Of a DNA stretch of 8,791 nt, positions 1 to 5,611 are shown in pieces. The position numbers and the translations under genes were made by a program. This stretch comes from Deltaproteobacteria bacterium (GTDB taxonomy: Bacteria > Desulfobacterota > Desulfobacteria > Desulfobacterales > JAABPS01). Numbering within the stretch: position 1 is the first letter of the stretch; each line of letters opens with the position of its first letter. The notes under the pieces were generated by a model. The model did not search any database and was not told the DNA's origin. It worked only from the letters and a program-made list of their open reading frames with translations. Location of the stretch: the NCBI GenBank assembly GCA_019309685.1, contig JAFDFT010000248.1, positions 1 through 8,791 on the forward strand, read 5' to 3'.

Positions 1-1392
1 AATCGCAGTCGGTGTGGCAAGACCCAGGGCGCATGGGCACGCGATTACAAGAACCGCCACCAGCCGTATCATGGATGGAACGAATTCACCCGTTATCCCC
101 AACCATATAAAAAAGGTTACGAATGCTATACCGATAACTGATGGAACAAAAACCGCCGCGACCCGGTCCGCGAGCGCCTGGATAGGGGCTTTGCTTCCCT
201 GTGCCTCCTGAACCAGTCGAATGATCTGAGCCAGCGCAGTTTCCTTGCCAACCCGGGTCGCTTTAAATTTCAAAAGTCCTTCACCATTTATGGTTCCGCC
301 AACAACTGTATCACCTGTCTTTTTGTCAACCGGTATTGGTTCTCCGGTTAACATGGATTCATCCACTGCTGAATTTCCCTCTATTATCGTTCCATCCACA
401 GGAATCCTTTCTCCCGGCCGAACCACTAAAATATCATCCACCTTCACCATTGTCAGCGGAATCTCTCTTTCCGAATTCTCTTCCAAAATAGTAGCTGTTT
501 TTGGGCTTAACCCCATAAGTTTACGGATGGCGCCGCCTGTTTTTCCCTTTGTTCGAGCTTCAAGCAACTTGCCGAGCTTTATTAATGTGATAATGACAGC
601 GGATGTTTCAAAATAAACATGATCCCCAACCAGAGGGGAAATAAGAACCGCTATGGAGTAAAAATATGCTACCGAAGACCCCATGGCTACCAGAACATCC
701 ATATTGGCACTTTTGTTTCTAAGACTTTTGGCTCCCCCAACATAATAATCCCAACCCGTGTAAAACTGAACGGGCGTTGCAAGAAATAAAAAAAGCCAGT
801 TCACCCAGGGTGAGTGGCTCCACATCCCAATCAGACTGAAATCGCGTGCCATACTCAATATAAATAGAGGTAAGGCAAAGATGATTCCAACCATAAATTT
901 TTGAAACTGATTTTTTATTTCCGCTTCACGGGCAGCCTGCTCAGCATCCTTTTCATCCGATGCATCTTCGGGGAGAATTGCGCCATACCCTGCTTTTTCA
1001 ATTGCTTGAATAATATCATCCACCGTTGAAATTTCAGGAATATATTCAATTGTCGCTCTTTCTGAAGCAAAATTGACAGAAGCACTAACAACTCCTGACG
1101 TCTTTTTATTTAAGGCTCTTTCAATATTTGCTGCGCAGTTAACACACGTCATTCCTGTGATGGGTAGCTCCACTTTAGCACTTACAACGCCATATCCCGA
1201 ACTTTTAATCTTTTCTACAATATCCCTGACATCGACAAGCTTTGGATCAAAAGAAACGGCTGCTTGTTCTGCTGCGAAGTTAGCGTTTGCGATCTTCACA
1301 CCTTCGAGCTTTTTTACGCCACGTTCAATATTGATAGCGCAGTTAGCACATGTCATACCCGTTATCGGCAGTGTCACTTTTTGATCAGCCAT
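1..1392 (-). CDS. copA: Copper-exporting P1B-type ATPase, N-terminal part (cut by the left window edge)
   Basis: This is an inner-membrane ATP-driven pump that exports Cu(I) from the cytoplasm. 464 residues are visible; the family is usually around 750-830, so the phosphorylation and ATP-binding domains lie outside. Two metal-binding (HMA) domains come first, with GMTCANC at residues 12-18 and GMTCVNC at 80-86. They are exactly 68 codons apart, and the DNA at 1337-1380 and 1133-1176 is still clearly similar, which points to an internal duplication. Membrane helices are predicted near 166-182, 197-213, 231-252 and 258-277. The actuator domain carries TGEP at 349-352. The Cu(I)-selective CPC motif is at 452-454, followed by ALGLATP. 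The ATG at 1392 is preceded by AAGGTG at good spacing. A CopZ-like gene lies 79 bases upstream on the same strand, so co-transcription is likely. The CPC motif and HMA domains favour Cu(I) over Zn/Cd; Ag(I) is also possible. Confidence 0.95.
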   Translation of the reverse strand, partial: MADQKVTLPITGMTCANCAINIERGVKKLEGVKIANANFAAEQAAVSFDPKLVDVRDIVEKIKSSGYGVVSAKVELPITGMTCVNCAANIERALNKKTSGVVSASVNFASERATIEYIPEISTVDDIIQAIEKAGYGAILPEDASDEKDAEQAAREAEIKNQFQKFMVGIIFALPLFILSMARDFSLIGMWSHSPWVNWLFLFLATPVQFYTGWDYYVGGAKSLRNKSANMDVLVAMGSSVAYFYSIAVLISPLVGDHVYFETSAVIITLIKLGKLLEARTKGKTGGAIRKLMGLSPKTATILEENSEREIPLTMVKVDDILVVRPGERIPVDGTIIEGNSAVDESMLTGEPIPVDKKTGDTVVGGTINGEGLLKFKATRVGKETALAQIIRLVQEAQGSKAPIQALADRVAAVFVPSVIGIAFVTFFIWLGITGEFVPSMIRLVAVLVIACPCALGLATPTAI

Positions 1393-1471
1393 TGTTTTCA
1401 CCTTTTAAAAAGACCGCGAATCAAATCTTGTAACAATTCATTTAAGGTGTATGCGAATTATATCCTTATAT

Positions 1472-1675
1472 CTATTCTGCTGGATAGTTGATTTCATTTA
1501 ATGTCTCTCTGATTTTCTCCTCGTTTATAGGAGAATCCCATTCAACAGTGATGCTTTTCTCTGAAGGGTCTCCTTCAACATTTTTAACACCATCCAGTTC
1601 AGATAATTCATTCTTTATTGTCATTACACAATGCCCACATGTAATATTTTGGACTGTAAAGGTCTGTTTTTCCAT
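1472..1675 (-). CDS. Small CopZ-like heavy-metal-binding (HMA) protein
   Basis: This 67-residue protein is a single ferredoxin-like HMA domain, the size of the cytoplasmic copper chaperone CopZ/Atx1. The metal-binding loop reads NITCGHC at residues 10-16. The two cysteines (C13, C16) are present, but the usual methionine before T-C is isoleucine (I11), and the loop contains histidine (H15). It lies 79 bases upstream of copA on the same strand. The obvious inferred role is delivery of Cu(I) to CopA or buffering of copper in the cytoplasm. The ITCGHC variant is common among stand-alone HMA proteins, and the metal cannot be proved from sequence. No Shine-Dalgarno sequence is evident before the ATG; the preceding bases are A/T only for about 15 positions. 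Confidence 0.88.
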   Translation of the reverse strand: MEKQTFTVQNITCGHCVMTIKNELSELDGVKNVEGDPSEKSITVEWDSPINEEKIRETLNEINYPAE

Positions 1676-1836
1676 TTTATTTTAACTTAAGTACTCATTT
1701 ATTTATTTCAATGCAATCGATAGATCTTTTCAATACTAAAGGATGAGGCTGAAAAATCAATATCCAGCTTTTATATGAAATGTGTAATGTGTAGGTTTTG
1801 AGATAACTTTATTTAGATCAGCATGTTATCGTGGGA

Positions 1837-2328
1837 TTACCCGCCCGGCAGAAACGTTTCCGTTATAAAATCTGCCAATTCTTTGATATCTTCTAAGCCA
1901 AATACAGGTAAATCGATATCAATCTTCGTATCTGTGACTATAGCTTTCAAGCTTCCGTCGCCCAGACAAAGCGGCTCTTTATGGACTGAAGATCGAAATA
2001 CTTCAATTTTTGGTTTTTTATCCTCTTTAAATCCTTCAGTTAAAACAATATCCATATCTTGAAAATATATTTTCAACCTGTCTAAATCCTCGCAACTATC
2101 TGCCTTAAACATTGCAATTTTATCACGAGAAGCAACAACAACGGTATCCGCTCCGGCTTCCATGTGCCGCCAGCTATCCTTACCTTTCTTATCGATTTCA
2201 AATTTGTGAAAGATATGTTTTATCGTGCCTACCCTGTACCCTCTCTGTTTCAACTCACGGATAATTTTTTCAATAAGTGTTGTTTTCCCAGATCCTGATT
2301 TTCCTACAATTGATATGATCGGTGTCAT
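1837..2328 (-). CDS. mobB: Molybdopterin-guanine dinucleotide biosynthesis protein MobB
   Basis: This 163-residue P-loop GTP-binding protein is of normal length for MobB. In the family it assists MobA in attaching GMP to molybdopterin, giving the guanine dinucleotide cofactor of bacterial molybdo- and tungstoenzymes. The Walker A motif GKSGSGKT is at residues 9-16. The family's DSWRHMEAGAD segment is at 51-61, and VLTEGFK at 95-101 matches the conserved TEG[FY]K motif. The C-terminal part (130-160) has the usual conserved-aspartate and hydrophobic pattern of MobB. The ATG at 2328 has AGGG about 9 bases upstream. It stands alone: no mobA, moeA, moaA or molybdoenzyme gene is in the window. It is transcribed away from the ABC operon at 2599. 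Some organisms fuse MobB to MobA or MoeA; this copy is unfused. Confidence 0.92.
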   Translation of the reverse strand: MTPIISIVGKSGSGKTTLIEKIIRELKQRGYRVGTIKHIFHKFEIDKKGKDSWRHMEAGADTVVVASRDKIAMFKADSCEDLDRLKIYFQDMDIVLTEGFKEDKKPKIEVFRSSVHKEPLCLGDGSLKAIVTDTKIDIDLPVFGLEDIKELADFITETFLPGG

Positions 2329-2371
2329 TGCTAATGCCCTATAAACGTAAATGGTATTTTCAACAGGTCAA

Positions 2372-2393
2372 ACTTTCTTCACATGTGGAAAGT
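2372..2393. promoter_or_regulatory. Bulged palindrome in the divergent mobB/ABC spacer, possible operator
   Basis: The arms are ACTTTC(TT)CACA at 2372-2383 and TGTGGAAAGT at 2384-2393. All ten bases of the right arm pair with the left arm once the extra TT at 2378-2379 is bulged out, and the core CACATGTG is a perfect 8-bp palindrome. It lies 44-65 bases upstream of the mobB start codon, where a promoter or regulator site would be expected, and about 205 bases upstream of the ABC ATPase. No regulator gene is nearby and I do not recognise the motif, so a regulatory function is only inferred. Confidence 0.25.
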
Positions 2394-2513
2394 AGACGAA
2401 TGAATACTTTAAATCTTATAGTACTGGAAATTAAAGCATGAATCCAAAATTGTCAAATCAAGTTTTAGCTAGACATTAACACTGCCCGATACTTTTCTTA
2501 AAATCTTTCTTCC

Positions 2514-2542
2514 TTGACACTCATCAGTTATTTTCTTACATT
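2514..2542 (+). promoter_or_regulatory. Candidate sigma-70-type promoter of the ABC exporter genes
   Basis: A perfect -35 hexamer TTGACA (2514-2519) is followed after 17 bases by TACATT (2537-2542), which matches four of six positions of the -10 consensus. Transcription would start near 2549, giving a leader of about 50 bases before the ATG at 2599. The surrounding DNA is very AT-rich, so chance matches to the -10 are easy; the -35 box and spacing are the main support. Confidence 0.4.
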
Positions 2543-2598
2543 TGATAAGTTCATCTGTTTATTTTTGAATCTTAAATATTCGATCAAATTTTTGTCTT

Positions 2599-3483
2599 AT
2601 GCCAGCGATACTAGAAGTAAAAAATCTTGTAAAAAAATATGCGACTATCACCGCGGTCAATGATGTCAGCTTTACGGTTGAACAGGGTGCGTGCTTTGCA
2701 CTTCTTGGGCCGAACGGTGCGGGAAAAACAACGACCATAGAAGTCATTGAAGATGTTATTTCTGCTACTTCCGGTACGATTGAATACAAAGGCAAGCCCA
2801 GATCAGCCTCCTTCAAGGATGAAATAGGCATCCAGTTTCAGGAAACCAGTCTTTTGTCATTCTTAACGGTACGTGAAACGATTGAAACATTTCAGAGTTT
2901 TTATCAAAAAACAACATCCCTGCAAGAACTGACAGACTTGTTCAATCTCGAGGAATTTTTAGACCAGGGAAATGATAAGTTGTCTGGAGGTCAGAGACAA
3001 AGATTTCTAATGGCGCTTGCCCTGGCAAATCAACCTGAATTCTTGTTTCTTGATGAGCCATCAACGGGTCTCGATCCTCAGGCCAGGCGAAACTTATGGA
3101 ACATTGTCCAACAGATTAAATCAAAAGGCAAAACAATCATTTTAACAACACATTATATGGAAGAAGCGCAATATCTCTGTGATGAAATCGCAATTATGGA
3201 CAATGGCGTAATCATCGCTCAAGGCACTTCGGAGGAACTTATTAAAGAATATTGCGGCGGAATAACGGTCGTAATTCCTAAAAAGAGCTTTAGCCTTTCC
3301 TTAAACAATCTTTCAATGAAATATCGGGAAATCCAGGGCAGAATCGAAATTCAGACAAATAGTATTAATGAATGTTTAGATCAGCTGCTGTTTCTCGATA
3401 TTGATTTAACGGATATGACGGTTCGATCACCAAACCTCGAAGATGTATTTTTGAATTTAACTGGTAAACAGTTACGGGAATGA
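2599..3483 (+). CDS. ABC-2 type exporter, ATP-binding subunit (DrrA-like)
   Basis: This 294-residue cytoplasmic ATPase subunit would drive an ABC exporter; the substrate is unknown. All nucleotide-binding motifs are intact: Walker A GPNGAGKTT at residues 37-45, Q-loop glutamine near 81 (IQFQE), signature LSGGQRQR at 128-135, Walker B FLFLDEP at 148-154 with catalytic E153, D-loop GLDP at 157-160 and switch H185. The C-terminal extension ends NLEDVFLNLTGKQLRE (279-294), characteristic of DrrA-like ATPases that pair with ABC-2 permeases in drug, lipid or polysaccharide export. An in-frame stop at 2566-2568 and no other ATG before 2599 fix the start, although no clear Shine-Dalgarno sequence precedes it. 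The permease gene begins one base after this stop, indicating one operon with coupled translation. Its partner permease appears damaged, so this subunit may lack a working channel. Confidence 0.93.
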   Translation: MPAILEVKNLVKKYATITAVNDVSFTVEQGACFALLGPNGAGKTTTIEVIEDVISATSGTIEYKGKPRSASFKDEIGIQFQETSLLSFLTVRETIETFQSFYQKTTSLQELTDLFNLEEFLDQGNDKLSGGQRQRFLMALALANQPEFLFLDEPSTGLDPQARRNLWNIVQQIKSKGKTIILTTHYMEEAQYLCDEIAIMDNGVIIAQGTSEELIKEYCGGITVVIPKKSFSLSLNNLSMKYREIQGRIEIQTNSINECLDQLLFLDIDLTDMTVRSPNLEDVFLNLTGKQLRE

Positions 3484-3484
3484 A

Positions 3485-4491
3485 ATGAATTTCAAAAGAC
3501 TTTGGACAATATTTAAAACGAGAAATCGAGAGTTTTTCAGAGATCGATCGGCTTTCGGCTGGAATTTTTTATTCCCTTTCCTTATTATTGGCGGCTTTGC
3601 GATAATTTTCGGTGGAAGAGAGTACACTGAATATAAAATAGGAGTGTTTCCGTGCGAACCAGGTACTTTTAATATTGAGGAAACGGATATACCTGCCCTA
3701 TTTCAAAAAACACGATATATGAAATTTATTGCTTTCCAAACAGCTGAACAGGGTCTGGAAAAGTTGAAACATCATAAAATCGATTTTTTAATAAAAAATG
3801 GATCTCCCACAAACGAGTATTGGGTAAGTGACTCATCACCAAAGGGATACATTGTCGAAAAAATCTATAATTCCAGCTTTATGCCCCAATCAAAGAAGGA
3901 GAATACGAATAAAAAGAATATTCAGGGAAGTGAAATTCGTTATATTGACTGGCTATTTCCTGGTATTCTTGCAATGAATATGATGTTTAGCGCGCTTTGG
4001 GGAGTCGGTTTCATTATAGTCCGTTACCGGAAAAATGGTGTGTTAAAACGTCTTAAAGTAACTCCTCTCACCGCATTTGAATACCTGAGTGCTCAATTGC
4101 TTTCTCGGATATATGTTTTAATGTTTTCGCTCGTAATTGTATGGATCGGATGTGACCTTGTCTTTTCATTTAAAGTGGGCTAAGCCTCTGTGCTCTGGGT
4201 CTGCTCCTGGCTTCACGTGGAACGAGCGAAGAATTTACAAGCGGTGTGGTTAATTTCATAACATGGCCCATGATGTTTTTGTCTGAAGTTTGGTTTTCTC
4301 TCGAAGGATCTCCCAAATGGGTCAAAATGTTTTCGCTGGCCTTCCCCCTTACTCATATGCTTAAGGCCGCTCGCAAAGTAATGAATGATGGTGCAGGATT
4401 TATAAACATTAGTCAAGAATTGATAATTCTTTCCAGTATGACCTTGATATTTCTCATAATCGGTGCATCCCTTTTTTCATGGAATAAATGA
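3485..4491 (+). pseudogene. ABC-2 type exporter permease, split by a frame change with partial loss of one membrane helix
   Basis: This is the membrane partner of the ATPase just upstream. Frame one (3485-4183, 232 residues) holds a cytoplasmic start, TM1 near residues 24-44, a large extracytoplasmic domain (about 45-155), TM2 near 156-180, the conserved loop YRKNGVLKRLKVTPLTAFEY (181-200) and TM3 near 209-228. It then stops at TAA 4181-4183. The rest of the family pattern continues in the -1 frame from about 4174 to 4491: LGLLLASRGTSEEF, then WPMMFLSEVWFSLEGSP, PLTHML and a last helix. The two frames overlap for only ten bases (4174-4183). Joining them leaves about 12 hydrophobic residues (GLSLCALGLLLA) for TM4, too few for a normal helix. 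From remembered family alignments, roughly 13-16 codons are missing, so a deletion of length 1 modulo 3 fits better than a single-base error. No canonical slippery heptamer is in the correct frame. Most likely a recent pseudogene; an assembly fault remains possible. Confidence 0.82.
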
Positions 4492-4630
4492 GCAAAATAT
4501 CAATTACTAAAAAATACTCATACCTCTATTTTAAAAACTTTTGGCAGGTTCGTTAAATCAAAGCATGTAAGTAAAGAATTAATTTAGGGGAGCAATACTT
4601 ATAAAATTAGTTAACGTACGCCATTTTGAT

Positions 4631-4660
4631 AAAGGTTCAAGTTCAAAACCTTTCTTTCGT
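4631..4660 (+). terminator. Candidate terminator hairpin between convergent genes
   Basis: AAAGGTT (4631-4637) and AACCTTT (4647-4653) form a perfect 7-bp stem around a 9-base loop, followed on the plus strand by CTTTCGT. The hairpin sits between the end of the ABC permease (4491, plus) and the end of the membrane-protein gene (4669, minus). It could therefore terminate both, although neither side has a long uninterrupted T run. The stem has only two G-C pairs, so it would be a weak terminator. Confidence 0.4.
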
Positions 4661-4668
4661 AGCTGACA

Positions 4669-5352
4669 TTATGAGGTTATTAATCTTTTCTTTAAAAAAT
4701 AGAGGCTCATTAAAAGCCATAAAAACAATAAATTACATTCCTTAATTTCCACTATAGGGAAATGGAGACCACTGAAGGGCCCCGTTTCATAAAATTCAAA
4801 AATTTTGGATAGCCCATAATTAATTGGGAAAAAAAGTCCAATGCAGGTCGCCGCAATTGGCATATCAAATTTTACAGCTTGTTTATGGACCGAATTGGAA
4901 AGACCATCCAGAACAGGAATCAACAAACAATAAAAAAATGAAAACAGAAGAAATAGTTTGTTGGCAGTGCGCCGTAGAATCGCGAGGTTGTGAAATGTAA
5001 TTTCACCTTGTATATTGTTATGTTTTAAAAACTCAGGTGTAGGCCACCCAAATATCCTTTGACCCCAACTAATCTCCTCGGCTGCTCCAAACAAAAACAA
5101 AAACCCCAGGATTAAATAAAAATAGTTGTTTCTTTTTTGTGTTATCTTTATATTAAAAAAAATAGCCAGAAAAATTAAGGCTGAGATTAAACAGAAAATA
5201 AAATCCAAACATTCAAAAAAACCGTCCTCTTTTCCCAAATTAACAACCATCCCTTTATCTAAAAAAAGCGTCGAATATGATAAAACCATAAACAAAGCGG
5301 CAACTAATGACAAAAAAACTTCAGTACTTTTTCTATTATTTAAGCACTCCAT
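4669..5352 (-). CDS. Integral membrane protein of unknown function with an EEISWGQR motif
   Basis: This is a 227-residue, strongly hydrophobic protein with about six predicted membrane helices (near residues 12-31, 50-67, 78-91, 133-149, 165-182 and 207-221). The stretch between helices 3 and 4 is polar and looks conserved rather than random: EEISWGQRIFGWPTPE at 92-107, NIQGE at 113-117 and HN at 121-122. I have an impression of similar motifs in bacterial conserved hypothetical membrane proteins but cannot assign a named family or function. The acidic pair, histidine and asparagine near a membrane face could form an active or metal site; this is speculation. The ATG at 5352 has no obvious Shine-Dalgarno sequence. 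It is in the same orientation as ilvB but separated by 259 bases, and it converges with the ABC genes, so no operon partner is indicated. It is not an ilvN remnant. Confidence 0.75.
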   Translation of the reverse strand: MECLNNRKSTEVFLSLVAALFMVLSYSTLFLDKGMVVNLGKEDGFFECLDFIFCLISALIFLAIFFNIKITQKRNNYFYLILGFLFLFGAAEEISWGQRIFGWPTPEFLKHNNIQGEITFHNLAILRRTANKLFLLFSFFYCLLIPVLDGLSNSVHKQAVKFDMPIAATCIGLFFPINYGLSKIFEFYETGPFSGLHFPIVEIKECNLLFLWLLMSLYFLKKRLITS

Positions 5353-5384
5353 ATCTACTTTAAATGAATTAATCTTTCTAATAG

Positions 5385-5531
5385 TTAATTAAATCCTTTG
5401 AAAGGAAATTGAATAACAGGGTGAGAGCCTGAAAACAACTTGGCTTTAAAAAATACTTTAAAAACAGATTTATGTGGATCATAGATTTTATTGCGGCCTG
5501 AGGTTTTTACTTTATCCCAAATGACTCTCAC
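5385..5531 (-). CDS. Doubtful 48-codon ORF in the spacer downstream of ilvB
   Basis: A GTG-initiated frame of 48 codons fills much of the gap between ilvB and the membrane-protein gene. The product begins MRVIWDKVKTSGRNKIYDP and ends IQFPFKGFN; it is basic, with no membrane segment or motif I recognise. The frame is also open for eight codons before the GTG, back to a TAA. No ATG or ribosome-binding site supports translation. The amino-acid mix looks more protein-like than most chance frames in AT-rich DNA, so it could be a small gene or a fragment of a decayed or repeated element. It does not resemble the IlvN N-terminus. Confidence 0.2.
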   Translation of the reverse strand: MRVIWDKVKTSGRNKIYDPHKSVFKVFFKAKLFSGSHPVIQFPFKGFN

Positions 5532-5611
5532 GTGAAAAGGAAACAAAGTCGGTATTTAAACATCGGGCTGTCATTGTTTTCTTTATAGTTCCGTTTTTGT
5601 GTCTAAATCGG

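Noticed and set aside
245..616. Plus-strand open frames over copA, ilvB and ilvD
   Set aside because: They run antisense to well-supported genes and show no protein motif; one at 1073-1384 even mirrors the duplicated metal-binding domain of copA.
1443..1469. TAAGG/CCTTA inverted repeat between the CopZ-like gene and copA as a copper-regulator operator
   Set aside because: It is only 5 bp per arm and AT-rich, it matches neither the CueR-type nor the CopY-type operator I know, and it sits inside a probable operon rather than before its first gene.
1802..1830. GATAAC/GTTATC inverted repeat just after mobB as a terminator
   Set aside because: The 6-bp stem encloses a 17-base loop, has only two G-C pairs and is not followed by a T run on the minus strand.
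4246..4491. Second half of the permease as an independent 81-residue gene starting at GTG 4246
   Set aside because: Permease homology continues upstream of that GTG to about 4174, so it is a fragment of the broken gene, not a separate start.
4669..5352. Membrane protein as a CPBP (CAAX-type) intramembrane protease
   Set aside because: That family's motif is EExxxR with later conserved histidines in helices. Here five residues separate EE and R and the later motifs do not match.
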